A stretch of 9,659 nucleotides of DNA from assembly GCA_002722525.1 (NCBI GenBank), contig PBMJ01000004.1, positions 18,260 through 27,918 of the forward strand, given 5' to 3'. The stretch is from Acidimicrobiaceae bacterium (GTDB lineage: Bacteria; Actinomycetota; Acidimicrobiia; Acidimicrobiales; UBA8592). The notes beneath the pieces are model-generated. The model was not told the origin of the DNA, made no database searches, and saw only the letters and a program-made list of their open reading frames with translations. This document shows, piece after piece, positions 1 through 6,745 of this stretch; the first letter of the stretch is position 1, and every line of letters begins with the position of its first letter. The position numbers were made by a program, and so were the translations under genes.

Positions 1-35
1 GTGCTGACATCAAGGATCACAAGAAATATAGTCAT
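1..35 (-). CDS. secG: Probable SecG N-terminus (partial, cut by window edge)
   Basis: Only the first eleven codons are visible, reading M-T-I-F-L-V-I-L-D-V-S from an ATG at 35-33 and running off the left edge. This hydrophobic start is what one expects for the first membrane helix of SecG, the small two-helix subunit of the SecYEG translocon. In many actinobacteria secG directly follows tpiA, as here, with a 79-nt gap. The call rests mainly on that synteny and on hydrophobicity. The aspartate at position 9 is slightly odd for the helix, and no strong Shine-Dalgarno site precedes the ATG. It could instead be another small membrane protein or a chance start. Confidence 0.4.
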   Translation of the reverse strand, partial: MTIFLVILDVS

Positions 36-114
36 GAAACTGAATGTTACCCTGTATATCGGCTAGTTAGGCACTTACCTAGCTCCGAAAATGCTTAAAC
101 CAAGGACTTTACAT

Positions 115-894
115 CTAGTGCAATCGGTATTTAACGATGCGCGCAAAGCTCTCCGCATCAAGGGAAGCACCCCCGACTAGAGCCCCATCAATGTCTGGCT
201 GGGTTAAGAGTTCCGCGGCATTGACCGGCTTTACCGACCCTCCGTACTGGATACGGATAGCGTTTGCCGCTGCGTTACCGGCGATTTCGTGGACGCAGCT
301 TCGAACAAATGCGCACATTTCTTGAGCATCAGAAGGTGTTGCCGTCATTCCTGTCCCGATGGCCCAGATAGGTTCATATGCTATGACCATAGAAGAAATT
401 CTTTCTTTACCAATTCCTATTAGGCCAGCTTGTATCTGGTTTTGAACCTTTGATTGGGCTTGTCCTTCTTCGCGCTCTTCGATAGTTTCTCCCACGCACA
501 GAATTGGAGTCATAGAGTGCTTAAACACCGACTTAACTTTCATGTTCACCATTTCATTGTCTTCGCCGAAGACTTCCCGCCTTTCTGAGTGGCCAACGAT
601 AACAAATTTAACGTTAAGTTTTTCGAGCATACCTACTGAAACTTCCCCAGTAAATGCGCCTTTTTCTTCGAAGTGGCAGTGTTGAGCTCCTAGCGAGACA
701 GGGATCCTATCCGATTCCAAAACAGTTTGAACGGAGCGAAGATCTGTAAAGGGAGGATGGACCGAAACATCGCAAGTTTGATAGTCATTGTCATCCAGCT
801 GGTAAGAAAGGGTTTGAACAATCTGGATAGCTTCAAAATGATTTAGATGCATTTTCCAGTTGCCGCTAATCAGTGGTTTCCGAGTCAAGTTCAT
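115..894 (-). CDS. tpiA: Triosephosphate isomerase
   Basis: Interconverts dihydroxyacetone phosphate and glyceraldehyde 3-phosphate in cytosolic glycolysis and gluconeogenesis. The 259-residue length is normal for the TIM-barrel family. All active-site elements are visible: the N-terminal GNWKM motif with Asn12 and Lys14, the catalytic histidine in VGHSERR (His102), the catalytic glutamate in AYEPIWAIGTG (Glu174) followed by the flexible loop 6, and the phosphate-binding IQYGGSVKP and GALVGGASL segments near the C-terminus. It is the third gene of the gap-pgk-tpiA block, 37 nt after pgk. AGGGAG lies upstream of the ATG, but the spacer is only 2 nt. An in-frame TTG at codon 3 would have a more usual 8-nt spacer, though the ATG remains the better guess. 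The protein appears intact. Confidence 0.97.
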   Translation of the reverse strand: MNLTRKPLISGNWKMHLNHFEAIQIVQTLSYQLDDNDYQTCDVSVHPPFTDLRSVQTVLESDRIPVSLGAQHCHFEEKGAFTGEVSVGMLEKLNVKFVIVGHSERREVFGEDNEMVNMKVKSVFKHSMTPILCVGETIEEREEGQAQSKVQNQIQAGLIGIGKERISSMVIAYEPIWAIGTGMTATPSDAQEMCAFVRSCVHEIAGNAAANAIRIQYGGSVKPVNAAELLTQPDIDGALVGGASLDAESFARIVKYRLH

Positions 895-931
895 TACTCC
901 CTATTTAAGTAAAGGTATTTCCTAACATATC

Positions 932-2053
932 TTATAGAGATTCCCTTAAGGCATTGAGGCCCGGAAGATCTCCTTTTTCAATCAATTCGAGACTCGCTCC
1001 GCCTCCTGTTGAGACATGATCCATTTGATTTTCAAGATTAAATTGTTTCGCTGCTGCGGCACTGTCACCACCACCGACAACGGTAAAAGCGGCGTTGTTT
1101 TCTGCCATGCATATGGCAACGTGCTTTGTCCCAGCGGCAAATCGTTCATCCTCGAACACGCCCATAGGCCCGTTCCATAAAATTGTCCTAGCTTCAGCAA
1201 TGCGATCACCAAACTCAGCTGCGGTTCCTGGACCTATGTCTAACCCCATCCAACCATTTTGGATTTCTACTCCTACTTGCCTGACAACCCCTCCAGAAGT
1301 TGGATCTCCGATTTTTCCTTCGCTATCCATTGCTGTGATGTCATGAGGAAGACGAATTGGGGCTCCACTCTCTAGTAGCCCACCGCAATATTCGACGTAG
1401 TCTGGCTCCAATAGCGATGACCCAACTTCGTGGCCTTTTGCTTTAAGGAAGGTGAAGCACATTCCTCCACCTATAATCAGTTCGTCAACAACTTCAAGGA
1501 GAGCATCAATCACTCCTATCTTGTCGCTAACTTTTGAACCGCCGAGAATAGCCACAAATGGCCGGCGTGGCGAATTTCGAAGAGTGCTCAAAACTTCAAC
1601 TTCTTTGAATAGCAGTCGCCCTGCAGCAGAGGGCAATACCTTCGGGGGTCCAACAATCGATGCATGCGATCGATGGGAAGCTCCGAATGCGTCATTAACA
1701 TACGCATCTTGGCCAGAAACCAGCTCGTTAACAAAGTCTTGATCATTTGCCGTCTCCCCCTCATTAAAACGCAGGTTTTCAAGAAGCGTCACAGAAGGCG
1801 CTAGCTCTTGAAGGCGTTCTCTAACAGGGGTCATCGTGTATTTCTCATCTGGCGCCCCATTGGGCCGCCCTAAATGGCTGCAAGCTGTGACATTTGCTCC
1901 TCCTTCGAGTAGGTACCTCAAAGTAGGAATAGCGGCCTTGATCCGAAAGTCATCGACGATCTCCCCAGAATCGATTGGAACATTGAAGTCAGCACGAACG
2001 AGCACATTTTTCCCGTTTAAACTACCTAAGTCCTCTAGAGACGGGAGATCCAC
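932..2053 (-). CDS. pgk: Phosphoglycerate kinase, short N-domain variant
   Basis: Transfers phosphate between 1,3-bisphosphoglycerate and ADP, the first ATP-forming step of glycolysis; cytosolic. Substrate-site motifs are present: RADFNVP (residues 20-26), DDFRI with Arg37, and SHLGRP (59-64). So are the nucleotide-domain motifs: GGSKVSDK (171-178), WNGPMGVFE (293-301), VGGGDS (326-331) and STGGGASLELIE (348-359). At 373 residues it is shorter than the usual 390-400. Roughly 20-25 residues usually found between the LxELL helix and the LLENLRF strand are missing after residue 84, while flanking motifs remain intact. The start is GTG, since an in-frame TAA immediately precedes it and the family-like N-terminus (LEDLGSLNGKNVLVRADFNVP region) begins here. 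No strong Shine-Dalgarno site is seen, only GAAAG at 8 nt. It lies 20 nt after gap, so translational coupling is plausible. Confidence 0.96.
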   Translation of the reverse strand: MDLPSLEDLGSLNGKNVLVRADFNVPIDSGEIVDDFRIKAAIPTLRYLLEGGANVTACSHLGRPNGAPDEKYTMTPVRERLQELAPSVTLLENLRFNEGETANDQDFVNELVSGQDAYVNDAFGASHRSHASIVGPPKVLPSAAGRLLFKEVEVLSTLRNSPRRPFVAILGGSKVSDKIGVIDALLEVVDELIIGGGMCFTFLKAKGHEVGSSLLEPDYVEYCGGLLESGAPIRLPHDITAMDSEGKIGDPTSGGVVRQVGVEIQNGWMGLDIGPGTAAEFGDRIAEARTILWNGPMGVFEDERFAAGTKHVAICMAENNAAFTVVGGGDSAAAAKQFNLENQMDHVSTGGGASLELIEKGDLPGLNALRESL

Positions 2054-2060
2054 TTATGCA

Positions 2061-2074
2061 ACTTTCATGAAAGT
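2061..2074. repeat. 14-bp perfect palindrome in the gap-pgk junction
   Basis: ACTTTCATGAAAGT is its own reverse complement. It occupies most of the 20-nt gap-pgk spacer and touches the last base of the gap stop codon. In the transcript it could form at most a tiny stem, so a protein-binding site or chance are the realistic readings. On the minus strand it contains an ATG that opens a four-codon reading frame (M-K-V-A) whose TAA abuts the pgk GTG. Confidence 0.5.
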
Positions 2075-3099
2075 CAACGTTTCTTCGACTTCTTCGAACG
2101 GCGTGTTCCAACTATTTTGGTTAGGTCAACCAACCGATTCGAGTATCCCCATTCATTGTCGTACCATCCGCATATTTTCACGAGTTTTCCTTGAGTCATA
2201 GTCAGTCCTGCGTCGAACGTGCAGCTAGCCGGAGAACCGACAATATCAGCGCTGACGAGAGGATCTTCGCTGTAGTCCAAAACTTTCCTCATTGGTCCTT
2301 TACTCGCTGCTTCTTTGAATGCGGCGTTTACCGCTTCTACCGAAGGGGTTTTTTTAAGTAGCCCGGTGAAGTCAGTTACAGATCCATCGGGTATGGGGAC
2401 TCGCATTGCAATACCGTCAAGCTTTCCCTGCATTTTCTTCAACACCAAGCCAGTAGCGCGGGCTGCGCCCGTACTTGTTGGAATAATGTTAACTGCAGCT
2501 GCCCTCGCCCGCCTTAGATCTTTATGCGGACCGTCGACTATAGCCTGATCTCCGGTATAGGCGTGAGTGGTAGTCATAAGGCCCTCTTGGACTCCAAAAG
2601 CATCATCTAGAACCTTGATCATCGGAACGAAACAATTTGTCGTGCATGATGCGTTAGATACCACATGGTGCTTTATCGGGTCATAATCATCGTCGTTGAC
2701 ACCAACAACAAAGGTAGCGTCACATGTCGCAGGCGCTGAAATGATTACCTTACGGGCTCCAGCTTCAAGATGAGGTTTAGCTTTTTCTTTGTCTGCGAAA
2801 ATACCTGTCGACTCGATAACAACATCCACGCCTAGTTCTTCCCAGGGCAGATCAGCTGGGCTTCTTTCAGAAAGAACCGTAAGTTTGGAGCCATCAACAT
2901 TTATTCCTCCCCGAACAGCCTTGACCTTTCCCCCAAATTTTCCGTGGACTGAATCATTTTTCAAAAGATGCGCTAACGTCTCCAGCGAACCAAGGTCATT
3001 TACCGCAATGAATTCAATATCAGCACCAGAAATTTTTGCGGCTCGGAAAAAATTTCGTCCAATTCTTCCAAATCCGTTTATGCCAACTCGAATAGTCAT
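2074..3099 (-). CDS. gap: Glyceraldehyde-3-phosphate dehydrogenase, type I
   Basis: Oxidises and phosphorylates glyceraldehyde 3-phosphate to 1,3-bisphosphoglycerate with a nicotinamide cofactor; the product feeds the adjacent PGK. The Rossmann motif GINGFGRIGR is at residues 7-16. Asp35 in AVNDL at the end of strand two suggests NAD rather than NADP. The catalytic cysteine is Cys152 in SNASCTTN and the general base is His179 in TTTHAYTGDQ. Phosphate-site residues sit in NIIPTSTGAA, and the WYDNEWGYSNR signature is near the end. The start is well fixed: AGGAGG precedes the ATG by 7 nt. The length of 341 is a little over the usual 333-336, owing to a lysine/arginine/serine tail after the normal end (about residues 332-341). 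The gene opens the glycolytic block, 83 nt downstream of rapZ. Confidence 0.97.
   Translation of the reverse strand: MTIRVGINGFGRIGRNFFRAAKISGADIEFIAVNDLGSLETLAHLLKNDSVHGKFGGKVKAVRGGINVDGSKLTVLSERSPADLPWEELGVDVVIESTGIFADKEKAKPHLEAGARKVIISAPATCDATFVVGVNDDDYDPIKHHVVSNASCTTNCFVPMIKVLDDAFGVQEGLMTTTHAYTGDQAIVDGPHKDLRRARAAAVNIIPTSTGAARATGLVLKKMQGKLDGIAMRVPIPDGSVTDFTGLLKKTPSVEAVNAAFKEAASKGPMRKVLDYSEDPLVSADIVGSPASCTFDAGLTMTQGKLVKICGWYDNEWGYSNRLVDLTKIVGTRRSKKSKKR
2081..2098. repeat. Two-copy 9-bp tandem repeat encoding the gap basic tail
   Basis: TTCTTCGAC at 2081-2089 is followed directly by TTCTTCGAA at 2090-2098, differing at one base. On the minus strand each unit encodes a serine and two lysines/arginines of the C-terminal gap tail. 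The period is three codons, so expansion or loss of a unit would keep the frame. Confidence 0.5.
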
Positions 3100-3106
3100 G
3101 ATGATT

Positions 3107-3112
3107 CCTCCT
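3107..3112 (-). promoter_or_regulatory. Consensus Shine-Dalgarno site of gap
   Basis: The minus strand reads AGGAGG, then a 7-nt spacer and the gap ATG. It is the strongest ribosome binding site in the window; the other genes have weak or no recognisable sites. This fits high independent translation of gap and fixes its start. Confidence 0.75.
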
Positions 3113-3124
3113 GAGGGTCAAGTT

Positions 3125-3157
3125 GCTTGCATCTGCGATGCTAGCGATTCTGCAAGC
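3125..3157. repeat. Inverted repeat (possible hairpin) in the gap leader
   Basis: GCTTGCA at 3125-3131 and TGCAAGC at 3151-3157 are perfect 7-bp arms around a 19-nt loop, in the spacer between rapZ and gap. A competing smaller stem, GCATC-TGC-GATGC at 3129-3141, overlaps the first arm. In the transcript the structure would end shortly before the gap Shine-Dalgarno site. No U-run follows it on the minus strand, so it does not look like an intrinsic terminator. It could be an mRNA processing or stability element, or chance. Confidence 0.4.
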
Positions 3158-3182
3158 TCAACACAGTGATATCTGAAGTCTT

Positions 3183-4034
3183 TTACCCACTTAGATCCCT
3201 ATGACTAGCTTTAGCTGGGTAATTTAATTTCGCTAGAACTGTTTCTAACTCATTGACAATTGTCACTGACCTATGCTGTCCACCAGTACAACCAATAGCA
3301 AGACTCAAATAGCTTTTTCCCTCTTCTTGATAGGCAGGTAAAAGTAAGTCCAATAGCTCCGTCAACTTAACCAGAAACTTTTGAGCTATCGGGTCACTTA
3401 AAATAAACTCTCTGACTTCATTGTCCATTCCAGTTAGCTCTTTCAATTCTTTAACCCAATACGGATTCGGAAGGAATCTGCAGTCCATGACGAGATCTAC
3501 ATCTGTGGGGAGGCCATGTTTGAATCCAAACGAAACGAGTCTTATTTGCATTTGATTTCCCTCTGGGTTAACAGCGAATAGATCTTCTATGCGCTGTCCC
3601 AGCTGATGAACGTTAAGATCGCTCGTATCTATTTCAACATCAGCAGCTCCGCGCAAGATATCTATTGCTTCGGACTCTGCGAGTATTGATTCTCGAAGAC
3701 TCCCTACACTTCCATAGGGGTGCCTTCTTCTGCTTTCTTCATAGCGTCTTATCAAGGTCTCCTCATCTGCAGTTAGATATAGGACTGAAGTACTTATACT
3801 TGGGTCCTTCTGTAACTCCGTTATCTCTGCCATTGTGCCCGCAGGGCCTTCACTTCCAACGACTAGAGCAACATGGGTTCGTAAGGATCCAGGAGAAAGA
3901 GCGAGCTCAGCGACCTTCGAAATAAGCGGAGTTGGAAGATTGTCGATGACGAACCAGCCAAGATCATCGAGTGACTTCGCAACTTCGGAGCGACCTGCAC
4001 CTGAACGTCCAGCGATAATCAAAAACTCTGCCAT
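3183..4034 (-). CDS. rapZ: RapZ/YvcJ-family nucleotide-binding protein
   Basis: RapZ proteins bind nucleotides through an N-terminal P-loop domain. In enterobacteria a C-terminal domain senses glucosamine-6-phosphate and guides small-RNA decay; the actinobacterial role is less clear. Here the P-loop GRSGAGRS is at residues 9-16 with Arg in the usual Lys place, followed by the family segment LGWFVIDNLP (25-34). The C-terminal domain starts near residue 163 with RLVSFGFKHGLP, then CRFLPNPYW, GKSYLSLAIGCTGGQHRSV (239-257) and a final HRD. The Walker B-like Asp-x-Arg of relatives reads Gly-Ser-Glu (residues 60-62). I place the start at the ATG at 4034, giving 283 residues as in the family. A GTG at 4079 would add 15 residues with no family resemblance and has no better ribosome site. 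It follows the methyltransferase by 60 nt. Neither yvcK nor whiA, its usual actinobacterial partners, follows. Confidence 0.93.
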   Translation of the reverse strand: MAEFLIIAGRSGAGRSEVAKSLDDLGWFVIDNLPTPLISKVAELALSPGSLRTHVALVVGSEGPAGTMAEITELQKDPSISTSVLYLTADEETLIRRYEESRRRHPYGSVGSLRESILAESEAIDILRGAADVEIDTSDLNVHQLGQRIEDLFAVNPEGNQMQIRLVSFGFKHGLPTDVDLVMDCRFLPNPYWVKELKELTGMDNEVREFILSDPIAQKFLVKLTELLDLLLPAYQEEGKSYLSLAIGCTGGQHRSVTIVNELETVLAKLNYPAKASHRDLSG

Positions 4035-4094
4035 ACCTGTATCGTACGCGTTATGTGTGGACCTTAAAAGAGTGGCCACCTAATTTGTGAGCGT

Positions 4095-4847
4095 TTATTT
4101 AGAACACACAACTATCAATAGCCTGGGGATGAAACGGATACTTGTAAGTTCCGGACTGCCTTCAATATGCCTTTCAGAGAGAGCTGGCTCATAGAGTCTG
4201 TCAATCGTAAATCCTGACTCGATAAGTGTATTGATGTATTTACTGATAGGTCGGTGTTCGAATGGAAGAAAAACTTCCTTGTCCACTTCTTCAAAATGGC
4301 TTGACTCAAGGAGATAATTAGAAATCCGCCAATATTTAGTTGGAGGTTCTGCTACATGGTCGAAGATCAGTCCGCTTTCAGGCGTCTGCATCGCAGGGTG
4401 ATTTAAGACGAGCACAAATCTCCCGCCCGAACGTATCACTCGGCTTATTTCTTCTACAGCTTCTAAAAATTCCAATACATGTTCTAAGACGAGACATGTA
4501 ACTGCAGCATCAAATACCCCGCCACCAAAGGGCAATCTCGCTAACTCAGCTTGCACATGATTAGGGCTCGGATCTTGCGCTTCGCTCGCTCTTAGCTGAA
4601 AGAGGCTAAAATCCGTGGAGACTACTTCAGATCCATTCTGTTCGATAAGGTATCTGGACAGTCGTCCTTCACCTCCACCAACATCAATTATTTTCCTAAA
4701 CCCGCTTAAAGCATCGCAGACGAAAGGCAAAATCACATCTTCATAGTCCGCGTCATATCGAGTGGTGTATTGCTCTGACCACCAACTGCTATTTTCGTCC
4801 CACAGACTTTTTCGATCATTACCGCCCATGTCTGCCACCATTGGCAT
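4095..4847 (-). CDS. Class I SAM-dependent methyltransferase, substrate unknown
   Basis: A 250-residue Rossmann-fold methyltransferase of the Methyltransf_11 type. The SAM-binding glycine motif is IIDVGGGEG (residues 53-61), a variant of the common DxGxGxG. The acidic residue after strand two is Asp79 in VVSTDF. Then come ELARLPF (101-107), the FDAAVTCLVLEHV segment (112-124) and GGRFVLVLNHP (141-151). The C-terminal part, with HRPISKYINTLIESGF and a following LYEP, resembles small-molecule methyltransferases of the UbiE-like group, so a metabolite target is more likely than DNA or rRNA. The substrate cannot be told. The first ATG (4847) lies inside uvrC. An ATG at 4829 preceded by GGTGG may be the true start, leaving an 11-nt overlap. 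Either overlap implies translational coupling with uvrC. A methyltransferase is not usual at this spot in model actinobacteria. Confidence 0.88.
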   Translation of the reverse strand: MPMVADMGGNDRKSLWDENSSWWSEQYTTRYDADYEDVILPFVCDALSGFRKIIDVGGGEGRLSRYLIEQNGSEVVSTDFSLFQLRASEAQDPSPNHVQAELARLPFGGGVFDAAVTCLVLEHVLEFLEAVEEISRVIRSGGRFVLVLNHPAMQTPESGLIFDHVAEPPTKYWRISNYLLESSHFEEVDKEVFLPFEHRPISKYINTLIESGFTIDRLYEPALSERHIEGSPELTSIRFIPRLLIVVCSK

Positions 4848-6705
4848 TTACTGGGGATGAGAACTGCTCATATATCGCTTTTGCTGTTCGAGTTGGAAGC
4901 CATGACAAACCCTCTAGATCTTCAAGAGCGGCTTGCTGTACTTTTTGCACGCTACCGAATTCTTTAACCAGTCGCGCTGCGCGAACCTTCCCTACCCCAG
5001 GAATCCCATCGAGGGCTGATCCTGTCATAGCTTTGGTTCTCAATTGACGGTGATAGGAAATAGCGAATCTATGGCTTTCATCGCGAACCCGTTGGAGTAG
5101 GTATAGCGCCTCAGAGCCACGAGGAATTTCAATGGGAGTTTGCCGACCTGGAATGAAGACTTCCTCGTTTTTTTTTGCTATCGCTGCAACGGGTATTGAT
5201 ATATCTTTTGCAAGTTTCTGGAGTGCTTTAGTTGCAGCTCCAAGTTGCCCTTTACCGCCGTCAACAAGAATGAGTTGAGGTACATAGGAAAAGGCATTCC
5301 TCTCGTTGACAGGTTTTTCTCGCTCATGCAGATAATTTTCTAGGCGGCGAGAGATAACTTCTTCCATAGCAGCGTAATCATCATTACTGTTTACACGCCG
5401 GATCTTAAATCTTCTATAGTCTTTTTTCTTCGGTAAACCATCCTCCATGACTACCATCGACCCAACATAATTTGTTCCTTGAATGTGGCTCATATCAAAA
5501 CACTCAATTCTCAATGGAGCATTCGGTAATTTCAAATACTGCTGCAATTCACTTAAAGCTCGAGATCTCGTATTGTGATCCGTTGCTCGTTTCATACGAT
5601 TGCGCTTGAATGAGTCGCGGGCGTTTAGGGTTACAGTTTCCATAAGAGCACGCTTATCGCCTCGAAGAGGCACTGAAATTCTAACTTTTGATCCCCGTAG
5701 ATCACTGAGCCAGTTTTCAAAAAATTCAATATTCTTAGGAACCGCTGGAGCAAATATTCGTTTGGGGTACCCCATTGGGCTCTTCTCAATATAGATTTTC
5801 TCTAAAACCTTTGCGACCAGCGCTTCGTCAGACATTGTTTCTGTTTTGTCAACTACAAGAGAGCGCTGCCCCATTACCTTTCCATTTCGAATCAAAAATG
5901 CATGAACAGATGCGCCTAGTTCATCTTGCTCCATCCCCAACACATCAAAGTCTTCAGATCTTGTCCCGACCATCAGCTGTCTTTCTGCAGCCTTTTGGAC
6001 GCTTAATAAGTTGTCACGAAGGCGCGCTGCCCGTTCGAATTCTTGAGCTAAAGAAGCACTTTCCATTTCCTGCTTCAGAACTGACAAAACAGTTTCAGTA
6101 TTCCCCTCAAGGAATTGCAAGAGCTCTAAAACCAGCTTTTGATATTCTTCCTTGGTCACTTCATCAACGCATGGGCCACAGCATTTTTTTATATGAAAAT
6201 CTAAGCACGGCTTACCTAAGCGTTCATGCCTTTTATATTTTGCATCGGAACACGTCCGCAATGGAAACGTCCGTTGAAGAAGGTCTAGAGTGTCACGGAT
6301 CGCACCAACGTCCACATAGGGTCCAAAGTACCTGTTGGCTTTTTTCAATTTTCCTCGAATTAGAGTTGCTCTTGGCCATTCGTCTCCGACTGTTACTGCC
6401 AAATAGGGGTAGCTTTTATCATCGCGGAGTCGGACGTTATATCGAGGTTGATGCTCTTGGATAAGGTTGTGCTCAAGTATAAGCGCTTCTGCCTCGTTGG
6501 TAACTTGGATCCAATCCAAGCTTTGTGCTTCTCCAAGCATCTGTTGAGTCCTAATTGGCAGATTACCTGTCTGCTGGAAGTAACTATTGAGACGATTTCT
6601 GAGCGACTTTGCCTTTCCTACATAGAGAACCCTTCCTTCTTCGTCCTTAAAGAGATACGACCCTGGCTTGGCGGGGATGCTCTGGGAAGGTGGTCTTTGT
6701 ATCAT
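4819..6705 (-). CDS. uvrC: UvrABC system endonuclease subunit UvrC
   Basis: Makes the 3' and 5' incisions in nucleotide excision repair after UvrA/UvrB load at damage. Domains in order are: a GIY-YIG nuclease (about 12-92) with GSY and YVG (28-30), Arg38 and the EAEALILE glutamates; four cysteines (152, 167, 175 or 176, 179) matching the positions of the UvrC iron-sulfur ligands; a UVR UvrB-binding helix pair (about 205-240); the RNase H-like 5' nuclease with Asp404 (CFDMSH), Asp482 (VDGGKGQ) and His545 (SHRF); and tandem helix-hairpin-helix motifs from about residue 564 (LDGIPGVGKVRAARL). I chose the ATG at 6705 (628 residues) because family similarity begins there. A TTG at 6768 would add 21 unlike residues and overlap uvrA by 23 nt. 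Neither start has a clear Shine-Dalgarno site. The gene appears intact. Confidence 0.96.
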   Translation of the reverse strand: MIQRPPSQSIPAKPGSYLFKDEEGRVLYVGKAKSLRNRLNSYFQQTGNLPIRTQQMLGEAQSLDWIQVTNEAEALILEHNLIQEHQPRYNVRLRDDKSYPYLAVTVGDEWPRATLIRGKLKKANRYFGPYVDVGAIRDTLDLLQRTFPLRTCSDAKYKRHERLGKPCLDFHIKKCCGPCVDEVTKEEYQKLVLELLQFLEGNTETVLSVLKQEMESASLAQEFERAARLRDNLLSVQKAAERQLMVGTRSEDFDVLGMEQDELGASVHAFLIRNGKVMGQRSLVVDKTETMSDEALVAKVLEKIYIEKSPMGYPKRIFAPAVPKNIEFFENWLSDLRGSKVRISVPLRGDKRALMETVTLNARDSFKRNRMKRATDHNTRSRALSELQQYLKLPNAPLRIECFDMSHIQGTNYVGSMVVMEDGLPKKKDYRRFKIRRVNSNDDYAAMEEVISRRLENYLHEREKPVNERNAFSYVPQLILVDGGKGQLGAATKALQKLAKDISIPVAAIAKKNEEVFIPGRQTPIEIPRGSEALYLLQRVRDESHRFAISYHRQLRTKAMTGSALDGIPGVGKVRAARLVKEFGSVQKVQQAALEDLEGLSWLPTRTAKAIYEQFSSPVNANGGRHGR

Positions 6706-6745
6706 CAGCTGAGTCTTTGTTTGGGACTTAAGAAAGTTAAACCTT

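Noticed and set aside
60..84. Inverted repeat GCTAG/CTAGC between tpiA and the probable secG, considered as a terminator
   Set aside because: The stem is only 5 bp with a mismatch and two more pairs, and no T-run follows on the minus strand, so an intrinsic terminator is not supported.
36..114. Possible tRNA or other small RNA in the tpiA-secG spacer
   Set aside because: I see no cloverleaf arms, T-loop motif or other RNA-gene hallmark in the 79 nt.
1836..2201. 121-residue plus-strand frame across the gap-pgk junction
   Set aside because: It is antisense to conserved parts of two intact genes and has no recognisable motif.
5775..6464. 229-residue open frame on the plus strand
   Set aside because: It lies wholly antisense to uvrC, which has all of its domains and catalytic residues. 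The frame has no recognisable domain and is best explained as a shadow of uvrC codon usage.
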